Below are positions 49,949 through 60,776 of a stretch of DNA of 64,000 nucleotides, in pieces. Source of the stretch: Providencia stuartii. Its GTDB lineage: Bacteria > Pseudomonadota > Gammaproteobacteria > Enterobacterales > Enterobacteriaceae. Where the stretch lies: the NCBI GenBank assembly GCA_900455155.1, contig UGUC01000002.1, positions 2,232,001 through 2,296,000 of the forward strand, given 5' to 3'. Numbering within the stretch: position 1 is the first letter of the stretch; each line of letters starts with the position of its first letter. Under the pieces are notes generated by a model. That model was not told the DNA's origin. It worked only from the letters and a program-made list of their open reading frames with translations, and did not search any database. The position numbers and the translations under genes were made by a program.

Positions 49949-51092
49949 TTATTTGAAAATTATATCAAGCTGCGCTGCGCCGGTTGCTTTCCCTGGTTTT
50001 TCCGTCTTATTAGGACATAGCGACCACACCAGCGGCTGAGATTGTGAAGAGCTTGCGGTTTGTGCACCTATTTGCATGAAATTTAACCCTTGGTTATTGA
50101 CGGAAAAAGGGATACTTGAAGTCCTATCCACGCAGCCTACTGCATCTGCTGCCGCATTACTGCCAATATAGCCGCGCACTAATCCCCCGATTGTGCCATC
50201 CACTATAGTGTAAGCTAATTGCATGATTTCCGACGGCAGTTGATGGGGCAACAGGCTGCCCTGAAATAGCAATTTGGAAAGCTCGCCCATCATTAGCACC
50301 ACAATTCACACTAATTGAAGATGTTGGATTGATAACGGGAAGCCCTTTTCTCGTATCAAATGAGACTTCTGTCGGCGTTGAAATGGAACAAGGTGGATAA
50401 CTGACCGTCACTGTTCCGCTCGGAAAAATTAGATGGGAGACCAAATCACCCGATGAAGCTGATTTTATAAGATAAAGACTCGGTAACGTATAAGAGCCAG
50501 GCTTTGCATTATTACCAACATATAAAAATAACTCCCCTCGTATTGATGCCTTATTATTTTTCCTATTCGTATTCCATTGATGCTGAGTTGCTTCAGGCCA
50601 AGCAGAGCCACACCACATGGTCGACGCATTTTGTACTGGTGACGGTGTATAATTACCGTAGTTATCCCACGCCCCTTTTACAGTAACATCATGAAAAGGT
50701 CCTGATGTGCTCGCACCTGCTCCAACCGACGCAACCCCTGTTGCATTTGTACTACGAAAACCAATAATTATGTCCTGATCTACCCTATAACCTTTCATTT
50801 TACCCACCGTCATTTCATACGAGCTTGGTAAGCAATCAACCTTAGAAGAAGATGTATTAATACCAAAACCATCGGCCCTAATCGCGCTAGATGAATTTAC
50901 GGCACTAATTTTTGTTAGGGTTATTTCGGCGTTCACATTACCAAGTGAAATAATCTCTTGGCCAGGCATCGCATTAAAATTTGCAGCCAACGCGACTGGA
51001 TGGATAAAACCAAAGGCAATGACTGTGCTAGTCATATATTTATTAAACACTGAACTCATCATGGTTTTATATTTAAAATAATAATATTTCAT
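49949..51092 (-). CDS. Fimbrial tip adhesin-like subunit (one frame break)
   Basis: Last gene of the fimbrial operon. Signal peptide (VIAFGFIHPVALAANF), then a large N-terminal domain with WCGSAWPEATQHQWNTNRKN and a pilin domain starting near PPCSISTPTEVSFDT with SVNCGANDGRAFQIAISG. The frame breaks at C-run 50259-50261; removing one base gives ISGSLLPHQLPSEIMQLAYT, then GCVDRTSSIPFSVN and the pilin-like end AAQLDIIFK. Rebuilt about 380 residues, two-domain length as for adhesins. Receptor unknown. Start uncertain: ATG 51092 or one of the next three. Confidence 0.7.
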
Positions 51093-51117
51093 GGTCAGGC
51101 AAATACCTTAATCTATT

Positions 51118-53730
51118 TTATAATTTCACAGGGGTACATGTATAAGTTACTTGGCGTATTGGTTGGTCTGCCTCTAACTCGATATTGGCTAAATCGAAGC
51201 GAACTTCACATTGTTTTTCTGTAGACTCCCCCCATTTAACCAATAATTTTCCTTTTTCAGGTAATCCTGTTAAATAAACCAGCCCTGAATCACCAACGAT
51301 GCTGCTATAACTATCTGACGTATTTTGTAAGCTAGCTATCGCACCAAACGGCACATTGACATTATTCTTAATCAACGTCATTAACACTTGATACCCTCGT
51401 TTTGTCGCAAATTTAACCGGAACAACTGCGCCCTTACTCGGATAAATATTGATATTTGTTTGAGCAACATCGACATCATCAGGTAATGTTGTTGGGTCGA
51501 TACTGATACTATTTCTCTTATAGTCAGAAAGATAAGGAGCTATACCATAACCTCGCCAATCAGAGTAAGAGGAACCATTATTAATACTGACATTCGGTGC
51601 ATCCGGTAAATAAACTAATGCGACTGATTCCCCCATATTTTTTGTCAGTGTAAGTCCGCCGGAATGGAGCAGCATGCCGCCATTTGCGTTCATATTAAAT
51701 GTCTTCATCTGGCTACTATAACTATACCCCGCGGTAATACTTCCCTTACTTCCTTGATAACCAGCATTAATATTACTGCTATTAGCGCCATCTTTATTTT
51801 CCCAACTTTGAGAAGCGCTATAGGTAAAATCACCATCCATCAAACTACCATTTATCCCAGTTTGAATTTGCGATTTACCATTGTTATCGCGTGTATAGTA
51901 GCTAGTAGAATAAATAGACTGTAAGGAATCTGAATAACCAAATACACTAAATGGAATACTTATGTTAAAGGAAATTTGTCTATTCTCAGGCCAATTTCCG
52001 TTATCATCTTTAACCCTATCAATAGTAAAGTTACTGCCATAAGTTATCCCTTTATAGCTATTACTGTAGCCAATCGAACCTCCAGTTTGGGTTCTAGAGC
52101 TTCCCCAATAATCATCACGCGTAGCTCGAAGGTAAATTGTTCCCCATTCTCCCATACGCTGGCTGACTTGAGTTTGGAAACTACTACGCCGTCTTTGCAT
52201 TGACCACGGGTAAACCCCGTCTTCAAGCTGATAACCTTCAGAGTTAAATTCACTAAAATTATAATAGTTACGTGTTGAATAACGTAATGCGGTGAGATCT
52301 ACGGAGGTTCCCGTATTCATCATACTTTTCGAGTAACGAAGGCGATAAGACTGCCCCGTTTTCCGTGAGTTGTGATTTAATTTTGCAGCAGAAGCCGTGA
52401 TATCAAGAGAAATGGCACCTACGTTGCCTAGTGAAATACCCGTTCCTACGTTTGCAGCTTGGTAATCTTCAGCAGCTAATACACCACCATAAACTGTGGT
52501 GTCATAAGGTAACCCATAAACAGCCGTTCCTAATAAAAAATCGGCCTCGCGGGATTGATTCGTCACATTACCGTCATAACGTCCAACCGTAACTTCATAT
52601 TTCCAGCCACCGGGCCTTAGCATGACAGGTAATGATGAGTAAGGCACAATGAACTTCCGTTCAGTACCATTTGCCTCAGTGATAGTGACATCATAGTCAC
52701 CTGAAAGCCCTGCTTCTTGAATATCATTGATGTAAAAAGCACCTGGAGCGACATAGGTTTCATAGATAATATTCCCATTTTGGCGAACGGTTACCCTTGC
52801 ATTACTATTCGCAACCCCTTCTATGGGTGGAGCATAGCCCCGTAGCTGGCTTGGTAGCATCTCTTCGCTAGAACTCAATTTTATACCGCGAAAAGGAACA
52901 CTATCAAAAACATCACTCCCCGTATTATTTTCACCAACTAACAGCACAGAGCGCAGTGGGAATAATTCGCGGTATAAATATGTATTCGTAAAACGGGTAT
53001 AGTGCTGGTTATTATCTTGGTTATCACCACCATCCGTTTTTATTTGGCTATGGGTGATCGTGCTCCGTAAACGCCATGCCCCCGCGTTCAAACCAGCTCT
53101 GACTGTTGCAAAGAAGTTATCGGTTTTTCTATCTGAGCTATACCGTGAACTATTTTCAGTATGCCCATAACTTAAATTATAATTCGCAATAAGTGCCGGG
53201 ATCCCATAATCCAATAAGTCAGGATCGAGTACCTCAGTATGGCTCGATTTCATTGCTATCTGCGGAATACTGATTTCAAGTTCTAGAATAGAAATATCAA
53301 AATGTGTTGATGCATCTGGGATCAAAGCCGGCAAATTATCAATCGGGTAATCTAACGGCAAATCCTTTGTTGTAGGAAGTTGCTTAATATTAACGCCATG
53401 TTTTTCTAGTAGCTCAGGTGTTAATACTGGAGAAACAACGCCTTGTTTATTTTCCTTAAATGTAATTGGAAGTTGCCCAATACCGACCTTATTAATATAA
53501 ACAGAAACGAGATATTCACCCGGAGCAATACTCCCTTTTTTAGAATACACGGATAAATCAACTTGATCGGTTTCTCCCATTGCTTGTAAAAAAGCAGGAT
53601 CAAAATAATCTTCTGCGGTAGCGGAGTGAATGCTTAACATCAAGCACAACGCAATAGGATGCCATGTAAACTTAGCTGGACTTACGCAAGCAGGTAGTGT
53701 GTGCTTATTTCTATTCATATTTATATCCAT
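51118..53730 (-). CDS. Outer-membrane fimbrial usher
   Basis: An 870-residue usher that accepts chaperone-subunit complexes and secretes the fibre. Signal peptide (CLMLSIHSATAED), N-terminal domain with FDPAFLQAMGETDQVDLSVY, 24-strand barrel, plug (GYAPPIEGVANSNARVTV; APGAFYINDI) and the C-terminal domain with a Cys pair (KQCEVRFDL...TYTCTPVKL). Signature VLLVGENNTGSDVFDSVPFRG. Intact. Preceded by the third chaperone and followed by the adhesin. Confidence 0.93.
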   Translation of the reverse strand: MDINMNRNKHTLPACVSPAKFTWHPIALCLMLSIHSATAEDYFDPAFLQAMGETDQVDLSVYSKKGSIAPGEYLVSVYINKVGIGQLPITFKENKQGVVSPVLTPELLEKHGVNIKQLPTTKDLPLDYPIDNLPALIPDASTHFDISILELEISIPQIAMKSSHTEVLDPDLLDYGIPALIANYNLSYGHTENSSRYSSDRKTDNFFATVRAGLNAGAWRLRSTITHSQIKTDGGDNQDNNQHYTRFTNTYLYRELFPLRSVLLVGENNTGSDVFDSVPFRGIKLSSSEEMLPSQLRGYAPPIEGVANSNARVTVRQNGNIIYETYVAPGAFYINDIQEAGLSGDYDVTITEANGTERKFIVPYSSLPVMLRPGGWKYEVTVGRYDGNVTNQSREADFLLGTAVYGLPYDTTVYGGVLAAEDYQAANVGTGISLGNVGAISLDITASAAKLNHNSRKTGQSYRLRYSKSMMNTGTSVDLTALRYSTRNYYNFSEFNSEGYQLEDGVYPWSMQRRRSSFQTQVSQRMGEWGTIYLRATRDDYWGSSRTQTGGSIGYSNSYKGITYGSNFTIDRVKDDNGNWPENRQISFNISIPFSVFGYSDSLQSIYSTSYYTRDNNGKSQIQTGINGSLMDGDFTYSASQSWENKDGANSSNINAGYQGSKGSITAGYSYSSQMKTFNMNANGGMLLHSGGLTLTKNMGESVALVYLPDAPNVSINNGSSYSDWRGYGIAPYLSDYKRNSISIDPTTLPDDVDVAQTNINIYPSKGAVVPVKFATKRGYQVLMTLIKNNVNVPFGAIASLQNTSDSYSSIVGDSGLVYLTGLPEKGKLLVKWGESTEKQCEVRFDLANIELEADQPIRQVTYTCTPVKL

Positions 53731-53814
53731 TGACTTATCAATAGCAAAATTAAGCCTAAAGCAGTAAGTGCTCTTTTTTACTTATATTCATTTCAATAAC
53801 GAGTTCTGAAATAA

Positions 53815-54546
53815 TTACAATAAACGCGTATATTGCTGTGTTACTCCACCATCTTGGTCAATTAAACTCCATTCAAGCTCACCTTTAATATTCTCAGGTA
53901 ATGGATACCGCTGTTGCCCCATAGGTGGAACCATTTCAAATAGAGATAAAGAGTCAACATCTTGATTGCCCACTTTTATTGAATAAAAAGTGACATAATA
54001 AGGTGTTGGATTTTTAACAACTAAAGAGTCCTTATCACGAGAAAAAACTAATTTTTTTGATATTTCATCAGTACCATATTTGGGTAAACCACTTGGACGA
54101 TAAAAAAGTTTTAAATGATTCTGTGTCGCAATAATCATTTGTGACTTTCCTGTATGGCCTGTTTCTTTTTTCTGATTAGGTATCGCCTTAATGTTAAGAA
54201 TAAATAGTGACTCACGATCTTGCGGCATTTTATGATTAATTGATTTAATCATTAATACGACCGCGTCTTTTTCATTTATTTTTTCTAATGGCGGCAAAAC
54301 AATAAAATCAGGCTTATTAAGTCCATCATCATTTGGGTTTACAACTTGAGATTGCAATAAATAAGCCATATTACTGTAATTAGTCACTTTAAAGGGTACA
54401 CCTTTTTTCGCAGACTCTGGATAAATGACCCTTGTCGATTGCATGGCAATGCCATCATGCTTCACCATATTTTGCCCATAAGATGAAAGAGAAAATAACC
54501 AGAAGCAATGAAAAATAAACAAAGTAAACCATGATGAGCGTCTCAT
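53815..54546 (-). CDS. PapD-type periplasmic chaperone 3
   Basis: Binds fimbrial subunits in the periplasm by donor-strand complementation. Signal peptide (IFHCFWLFSLSSYGQ). Conserved Arg in MQSTRVIYPES and Lys in LKLFYRPSGLP; KMPQDRESLFILNIKAIP and VVKNPTPYYVTFYSIKVG complete the family pattern. 243 residues, intact. The stop is 85 bases before the usher start; the start overlaps the stop of chaperone 2 by one base. Confidence 0.9.
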   Translation of the reverse strand: MRRSSWFTLFIFHCFWLFSLSSYGQNMVKHDGIAMQSTRVIYPESAKKGVPFKVTNYSNMAYLLQSQVVNPNDDGLNKPDFIVLPPLEKINEKDAVVLMIKSINHKMPQDRESLFILNIKAIPNQKKETGHTGKSQMIIATQNHLKLFYRPSGLPKYGTDEISKKLVFSRDKDSLVVKNPTPYYVTFYSIKVGNQDVDSLSLFEMVPPMGQQRYPLPENIKGELEWSLIDQDGGVTQQYTRLL

Positions 54547-55275
54547 TATTTTTTCTCCGTATGACCCATTAAATAATGATACTCTCGACTTTCTCCACCA
54601 AAATCATTAACAACTCGCCAAGTTACCTCTTTAGCATTTTGGTTGATGTGATATTTTATTTCCGAAAACGGTGCAACCATCATTCCATTATTTTGATTAT
54701 CAATTTGTTGTCCATTCACCTTTAACGAAGAAAAGGTCTGAAAATAGGCTGTTGGGTTATTTACAACTAAAACATTTCCTTTTTGTTGAAAAGTGAGTTG
54801 TGATGCTGACGAATTTACACCCTTGATAATACTTTCAGGGCGATAAAATAGTTTAATCACCATTTGCAAACCAAAAGAGACTTGTGAGTAATTATCACTC
54901 TCCTCACTTAATCCTTCCTTAGGTATACTCGGTATTGCTAAAAAGCTTAAATAGAAAACCGATTCCCTATCTTTAGGTAGATGCTTTATCTGATTAGGAA
55001 CAATCACTACCGTATTTTGACTTTGTGGCTCCATTCTAAATAATGGTGGATTTACTAAAAAAGGGAGCCTTTTCTAAGCTATCAGGTGAAATAAGTGCAT
55101 TAACTTTAATTAAATAGGTATTATTGCTACGATTTTGAATCGTTGCTTTTGTGTTTTTATCGGTCTCTAAAAAGATCACACGCGTTTGATTCAATAACAC
55201 ACCGCCATCCGCAATAGCGCTATTAAATAGAGAACTAAGCAATAATGTTAATAAAGCTAAGAAATATTTCATCAT
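54546..55275 (-). CDS. PapD-type periplasmic chaperone 2 (one frame break)
   Basis: Signal peptide (YFLALLTLLLSSLFNSAIA); LLNQTRVIFLETDKN, HLPKDRESVFYLSFLAIP, IKLFYRPESI, VVNNPTAYFQTFSSLKVNG. The frame breaks in A-run 55057-55062; removing one base joins KAPFLVNPPLFRMEPQSQN, giving about 242 residues. It follows a minor subunit and precedes chaperone 3. Subunit specificity unknown. Confidence 0.88.
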
Positions 55276-55280
55276 CGTTT

Positions 55281-55877
55281 TCAGTCATAAAGAAATTGAA
55301 AAGTTACGGTGCTGTGTAATTTCCCAGCTTGTAATTCGCCACTACAATTCCCGCATGAAATTGTTGCCGTAAATGGTATTTTGGTTTTATTCAATATTGA
55401 TAATGGACTTTCTGCCACCCAATTAGCATTAATTAATCCTGTTTCGGCTACATTAGTATTTTTCTTGAAATAAGTATTTCCTTCAGTACTAAGTAAAAAA
55501 CCATACCCTTTAGTAGTTGAGCTTGCTGAGTTCACATATAGATGACGCCCACCAAGGGTTTTGCTTTCCCCCGTAACTTTAATTTTCGGCGTATAGTGTG
55601 TTAACCCTTTACTATCACAATCAATAAAGTCTAAGGTAAATTTCTCTTGTTTAGCTGTACCATTTTTAACCTGAGAGGTCGAAATATTAGCGCCATTATT
55701 AAACGCAATAACTGGATGACTAACGCTAATTTCACATGTGCCTTGAAAGTATTCAGCTGAAAAATTTATTTGAACTGGTGCAGCCTTTGCTAAGGGTAAA
55801 TAACTCAATGTCAGTATCATCAAGCTAATTTGCGTCACCCGCTTTAATTTCTTATACAATGTAAAAAAATTCTGCAC
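55281..55877 (-). CDS. Minor fimbrial subunit
   Basis: A pilin-fold protein of 198 residues: signal peptide (ILTLSYLPLAKAA), first cysteine in FQGTCEISVSHPV, second in LDFIDCDSKG, and C-terminal strand KLHSTVTFQFLYD with the penultimate aromatic of pilins. It has an extra Cys pair (SCGNCSG) not usual in FimA-type pilins. Likely an adaptor or tip-fibre subunit. Intact. Confidence 0.8.
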   Translation of the reverse strand: MQNFFTLYKKLKRVTQISLMILTLSYLPLAKAAPVQINFSAEYFQGTCEISVSHPVIAFNNGANISTSQVKNGTAKQEKFTLDFIDCDSKGLTHYTPKIKVTGESKTLGGRHLYVNSASSTTKGYGFLLSTEGNTYFKKNTNVAETGLINANWVAESPLSILNKTKIPFTATISCGNCSGELQAGKLHSTVTFQFLYD

Positions 55878-55893
55878 AGTGGCCCCTTACTTT

Positions 55894-56445
55894 TCACTGA
55901 AAAAGAACGGTAAATGTAATATTGGCTTTTAAAAAATCAGGGGTAACTGTGTTATCCACGCTTACAAGCCCAATCCCAAAATACTCGGTACTTGAAAATT
56001 GGTTCGATGAATTTAGCGGTGTTAAAGCCACCTGTTTTCCTTGATTTTCTAGCGCGTCACTATTATAGAAATCATTTAATCCAAGCTCTTTTTTACCATG
56101 CTGGATCATAAACCCTGTGCCATTAGGCGTACTGTCTAAAAAAACTTGATTATTACCGCTATAAGGCGTTATGCCTTTTAATGTTAATAACGGTGTGGTA
56201 TTTCCCCCTTCACAGGTCACTTTTGCTGAAATAGGTTGAATTTCAACTGTTGTTTTTGCTGTTGGGAAACTAGCAACCGAATAAGGCTTAAAATGTAGCG
56301 CCTTATCTGATAATTCAATGGAACAACTACCATCGACTAAGGAAGCCGACAAATCAACTTCTGCAGTACCTACCGCATATAATTGGCCAATGTTAGTTAG
56401 CATCAGCACAAAAAAGATCGAGGAAGACTTATTGAACCCAACCAT
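55894..56445 (-). CDS. Minor fimbrial subunit
   Basis: Signal peptide (IFFVLMLTNIGQLYA) from ATG 56445, then AEVDLSASLVDGSCSIELSD, VTCEGGNTTP (Cys pair) and a C-terminal strand ANITFTVLFQ. About 183 residues. The frame is open to 56529, inside the chaperone gene; ATG 56445 is chosen for the signal peptide and overlaps the chaperone 1 end. Intact. Confidence 0.8.
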   Translation of the reverse strand: MVGFNKSSSIFFVLMLTNIGQLYAVGTAEVDLSASLVDGSCSIELSDKALHFKPYSVASFPTAKTTVEIQPISAKVTCEGGNTTPLLTLKGITPYSGNNQVFLDSTPNGTGFMIQHGKKELGLNDFYNSDALENQGKQVALTPLNSSNQFSSTEYFGIGLVSVDNTVTPDFLKANITFTVLFQ

Positions 56446-57156
56446 CGAATTGATCCTTTCCGCCAAAGTCATTGATTGCGCTCCACTGTACTTTGCCTTT
56501 TTGGTGAATATCTTGATACAGCATGTCACTAAAAGGCGAAATCATGGTATTACCTAATTTAGGCTCCAGCTTAGCGAGCTTATTGCCCACTTTGATTTCA
56601 CTGAGCGTAATATAATAAGGTGTCGGATTGGTCACCTTTAAGCCATTATTTTGCAAAGAGAACTTCAATAAGCCCATTGCCTCTTTTTTGGCTGACAGAA
56701 AACTGAACAGGTCTATAGAATAATTTTATTGTGTTTCCCGTTGCGATTTGCAATGAGCCTGCTAATTTGGGGGTAGAGTTATTATCTAACCTATCCGTTG
56801 CAGGTAACGCTATTGCTCTAAAAATAAAAAATAGACTCACGATCTTTAGGTAAGTCATTTTTAACTTTTAGAATTTTAACTTGATTCAAGTCACTCGGTT
56901 CTAAACGGAACATTGAAGGTGTGGTAATAAAATTATTTTGCGCTATTTGCCCCTGTACATCACGGTAAATTTGCGTACGAACTAAATAAGGAGTATTCGA
57001 ATTATCTTCACTTTTGATAGTAATATTAGCCCCTACATTATCCTGACTTTCATTATAAATTATACGAGTTCCATGCAGCACGATCCCCGCCATTGCTGAA
57101 GTTGTACTCAGTAATAATAATATGGTTCCGATAACTCTAAATACTTTTACTATCAT
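56429..57156 (-). CDS. PapD-type periplasmic chaperone 1 (two frame breaks)
   Basis: Signal peptide (VIGTILLLLSTTSAMAG), VLHGTRIIYNESQDN with the conserved Arg, DLPKDRESIFYF, IKLFYRPVQF with the conserved Lys, and LKVTNPTPYYITLSEIKVG. Breaks at A-run 56820-56824 and T-run 56685-56690; removing one base at each gives about 241 residues ending GWVQ. First of three chaperones in the operon, directly after the major pilin. Confidence 0.88.
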
Positions 57157-57226
57157 TTCCCTATCCTAATAATTCACCTTAAACGATAAAATGAAGCGCA
57201 GGGCTCTGCGCTTCAAATATTATTAA

Positions 57227-57742
57227 TTACTCAGATGCGTAAGAAATAATAATTGGCGCTGAATAGGCACCAACAGCAGGCGAGGCATCCGTTGTACCCA
57301 TACCAACTTTGAAGGTATACGTTATTGGTGCAGTATCAGAAACAGTCACAGGAATTGCTTTGTTTGCAACAACTTGATCGGTTTTACCGTCTTCTTGCAG
57401 CATAAAGCCAACGGTTGAACTTTCACCAATGAAGATATTTTTTGCAGTATTTGAAGTAGCAGTTGTGCCTTGTACATACAGTGCACCTTTATCGGATGCC
57501 TTGTCACACGCATCTAATTGTACGACAAGTGGAGTATCACCGTTTTGTACATTTGGACTAAAGGTATCTTGAGCAAATTTACCTACATAAAATACTGAAT
57601 TACCACCATTAGCAGTCACATTACAAGTTACCGCCGTAATTACACCATTAAGTGTAATATTGTCACTATTACTACCAGCAACAGCACCTAGGCTGACACC
57701 GGTAAATAACATCGCTGTAATTAACTTAGTTTTAAAAGCCAT
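57227..57742 (-). CDS. Major fimbrial subunit, FimA-type pilin
   Basis: A pilin of 171 residues: signal peptide (LITAMLFTGVSLGAVAG), first cysteine in GVITAVTCNVTANGG, second in VVQLDACDKAS, and a C-terminal donor-strand groove ending APIIISYASE. It should form the shaft. Start ATG 57742 (MAFKTKLI) is preferred to 57760 because a ribosome site (GAGGTAT) lies just upstream. First gene of the operon pilin-chaperone-minor-minor-chaperone-chaperone-usher-adhesin. Confidence 0.92.
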   Translation of the reverse strand: MAFKTKLITAMLFTGVSLGAVAGSNSDNITLNGVITAVTCNVTANGGNSVFYVGKFAQDTFSPNVQNGDTPLVVQLDACDKASDKGALYVQGTTATSNTAKNIFIGESSTVGFMLQEDGKTDQVVANKAIPVTVSDTAPITYTFKVGMGTTDASPAVGAYSAPIIISYASE

Positions 57743-58401
57743 GATATACCTCATGAACAAGTAGTGATTAATAGAGCCTAAATAGACCCCACAACAAATA
57801 CAAAATAAAGAAATAAAAAATCAATTTAAAACAAGAATAGGAGTTTATTCCTACTCATCAGAATAATAGATAAAAATAAAAGTATGTAAATACCTACAAT
57901 TTTAATAATTGAAAAATATCACGTCATTATATTATTTTTACCTTTATATAAATCTAAGTTTTTATTTAAAATAATATAGTAAAAACACTTAAAGCGAAAA
58001 AACAAGCAACAAAATCCATAACGATTAAATATTAAACTCAAAATTAGAATATAAATTTATATTAGATTCCATTGGTAGTTTTTTATTTCAATTAGGTGTT
58101 AATACTTATTACCATTAGATGACAATAACTGTTATTTATTAAAAAAGTTAAAAATAATTAATTATTATAAAATACAACTTATTCAAAATACACTTATTAT
58201 GATAGTCGCAAAAAGACCAGTCTTGCGTTTACTTCCAAAATAACGCTGTTTTTTTCTATCTCTATTTTATAAATATAAAGATAATTAATATGTGATACCG
58301 CATAAAGTTTAATTCAGCTAATCTATTAAGCTGAATCGATAAAAATTTGACTTATTGCGCTAATAATAGGGCTAGCTGTTGAATATCGATAGATATAATA
58401 A
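57743..58401 (-). promoter_or_regulatory. Long AT-rich region upstream of the fimbrial operon
   Basis: About 660 bases of very low GC between the pilin gene and the cysS terminator, with no gene. It should contain the fimbrial promoter and, by analogy, H-NS-type silencing. I looked for paired inverted repeats of a phase-switch promoter and saw none that are convincing; no recombinase gene is nearby. Confidence 0.45.
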
Positions 58402-58448
58402 AACCCGTTAAAATGATTGAGTGCTATCTACTCAAATTTTAACGGGTT
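58402..58448 (-). terminator. Terminator of cysS
   Basis: 13-bp perfect outer repeat AACCCGTTAAAAT / ATTTTAACGGGTT plus inner TGAG/CTCA pairs, then on minus TTTATTAT. 20 bases past the cysS stop. Confidence 0.8.
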
Positions 58449-58468
58449 GATTTTAAATAAAGATAAGA

Positions 58469-59858
58469 CTATTTACGGCGCCAAGTTGTTCCTTGAGCAC
58501 CATCTTCTAATACGATTCCCATTGCCGTCAGTTCATCACGGGCTGCATCAGCCAATGCCCACTCTTTATTTTTACGAGCATCATTACGCTGTTTAATTAA
58601 CGCTTCAATTTTAGCCACTTCTTCGTCGCCTTCACCTTGAGCATTACCTTGTAAAAAGGCTTCCGGGTCTTGCTCAAGTAAACCAAGCACACCCGCTAAT
58701 TTACGTAACTCAGAGGCCAATTCATTGGCTGCAACCTTATTTTCTGACTTCAGTCGGTTGATTTCACGCGCCATATCAAACAGTACGGAATAAGCTTCAG
58801 GTGTATTGAAGTCATCATTCATGGCATCTTCAAAACGTTTTTTAAAGATTTCACCACCCGCTGGGGCGACTGATTTATCAGTACCACGTAAGGCAGTATA
58901 TAAACGTTCTAAGGCTGTACGTGCTTGTTTCAAATTCTCTTCAGTGTAATTAAGTTGGCTACGATAATGACCAGATAGCAAGAAATAGCGCACTGTTTCA
59001 GGGTCGTAATACTCAAGCACATCACGGATAGTAAAGAAATTATTCAGTGACTTAGACATTTTTTCACGATCAACCATCACCATTCCTGAGTGCATCCAAT
59101 AATTCACATAAGGACCATCGTGAGCACAAGATGATTGCGCAATTTCGTTTTCATGATGTGGGAACATCAAATCCGAACCACCGCCGTGAATATCAAAATG
59201 GTTACCCAATGCTTTGCTATTCATCGCGGAACATTCAATGTGCCAACCAGGGCGACCTAACCCCCATGGTGATTCCCAGCTAGGCTCGCCTTCTTTTGAC
59301 ATTTTCCAAAGAACGAAGTCCATCGGATTACGTTTTGAATCAGCAACTTCAACGCGTGCCCCAGCTTGCAGCTGCTCTAGGTCTTGGCGAGACAATTGAC
59401 CATAATTTTTATCCGTTTTGACTTCAAACATCACGTCACCGTTATCTGCCACATAAGCGTGACCTCGTTTAATAAGCAGATCGGTGATTTCGATAATTTC
59501 ATCAATATGCTGGGTGGCTCGCGGCTCACTGTCTGGGCGTAAAATATTTAATGCATCAAAATCTTTATGCATCTCAGCTAACATCCGTGTTGTCAGCGAA
59601 TCGACGGTTTCATTATTTTCAGCCGCACGTTTGATAATTTTATCGTCAATATCTGTTACATTACGCACATAATTCAGGTCATATCCCCAAATAGCGCAAG
59701 TAGCGGCTAATCGCATCGAAAGCGACGAAGGTTCGACCATGACCAATATGACACAAGTCATAAATGGTGATACCACACACGTACATCCCTATTTTCCCTG
59801 GATGAATGGGTTTAAACTCTTCTTTTTGACGACTCAGTGTATTAAAAATCTGTAGCAT
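58469..59858 (-). CDS. cysS: Cysteinyl-tRNA synthetase (one frame break)
   Basis: Essential class I synthetase. Zinc Cys in [19 protein letters not shown] (with the HIGH signature), zinc ligands also in [14 protein letters not shown] and [16 protein letters not shown] loop [14 protein letters not shown]. The frame breaks in C-run 59685-59688; removing one base joins [20 protein letters not shown]. Start ATG 59858 ([15 protein letters not shown]). Rebuilt 462 residues against 461 in E. coli. Divergent from ppiB, as in E. coli. Intact gene with an error is the only reasonable reading. Confidence 0.96.
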
Positions 59859-60267
59859 CTGAACTATTCCGTTTAATGTGTACGTGTTTTTCCTTATTGG
59901 CTTACCTTGATTCAAGCCGCAACACAAACGGCGACTGCCTTTAACGCTAGCCATACATATTGCCTATGCCTAGCCGACTAGTCTGTTGCCGCCCTGTTAC
60001 ACCTTGAATTATTTAGCGTATTACTCGCTCAAGCTATAAGGGGTATCTCAATAATAAGGTATCAACCTGTTAAATAGAGTGATATTGAAACCTGAACATT
60101 GCAATAATGCAAGGTTTAACCATAGTGTTTACCTGTCTATTTTTATCACTCGCTGCTTTTACAAACCAGACTGTGACTTCAAGTCAGGTTTCATCTGTGA
60201 TATAAACTTTCTGACAACAACGCCTTCATAAGAAGGCGCAATAAAACAATTATTCAGGATAGCTATT
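59859..60267. other. Divergent cysS/ppiB promoter region
   Basis: About 410 bases with no gene. TTGAATTATTTAGCG and GTGATATAAACTTTC (about 60200) look promoter-like; assignments are tentative. Confidence 0.4.
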
Positions 60268-60762
60268 ATGGTTACTTTTCATACCAATCACGGTGATATT
60301 GTTATTAAGACTTTTGACGATAAAGCCCCTGTTACTGTCGAAAACTTTTTAAGCTATTGCCGTGAAGGTTTTTACAATAATACCATTTTCCATCGAGTCA
60401 TTGACGGTTTCATGATCCAAGGCGGTGGCTTTGAGCCAGGCATGAAACAAAAAGCAACAAAAGCACAAATCAAAAACGAAGCTAACAATGGCTTAAAAAA
60501 TACGCGTGGTACTCTTGCTATGGCACGTACCGACGACCCTCACTCAGCGACAGCACAGTTCTTCATTAACGTTGTTGATAACCACGCCCTTAACTTCCGT
60601 TTAGAACGTCCTGAAGGTTGGGGCTATTGTGTCTTTGCTGAAGTTGTAGAAGGCATGGACGTTGTTGACAAAATCAAAGGCGTTGCAACAGGAAACAGCG
60701 GTTTCCACCGAGACGTTCCTCGCGAAGATGTTGTGATCGAAAAAGTGACTGTTAGCGAATAA
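60268..60762 (+). CDS. ppiB: Cytoplasmic peptidyl-prolyl isomerase B
   Basis: Cyclophilin of 164 residues that speeds proline isomerisation. Fold signatures: [52 protein letters not shown] and [19 protein letters not shown]. No signal peptide, so the cytoplasmic type. Followed 14 bases later by lpxH. Intact. Confidence 0.96.
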   Translation: MVTFHTNHGDIVIKTFDDKAPVTVENFLSYCREGFYNNTIFHRVIDGFMIQGGGFEPGMKQKATKAQIKNEANNGLKNTRGTLAMARTDDPHSATAQFFINVVDNHALNFRLERPEGWGYCVFAEVVEGMDVVDKIKGVATGNSGFHRDVPREDVVIEKVTVSE

Positions 60763-60776
60763 TTCGACTCAACAAT

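Noticed and set aside
57743..58401. Invertible phase-switch promoter for the fimbriae
   Set aside because: No convincing pair of flanking inverted repeats and no recombinase gene seen; short repeats present are expected in such AT-rich DNA.
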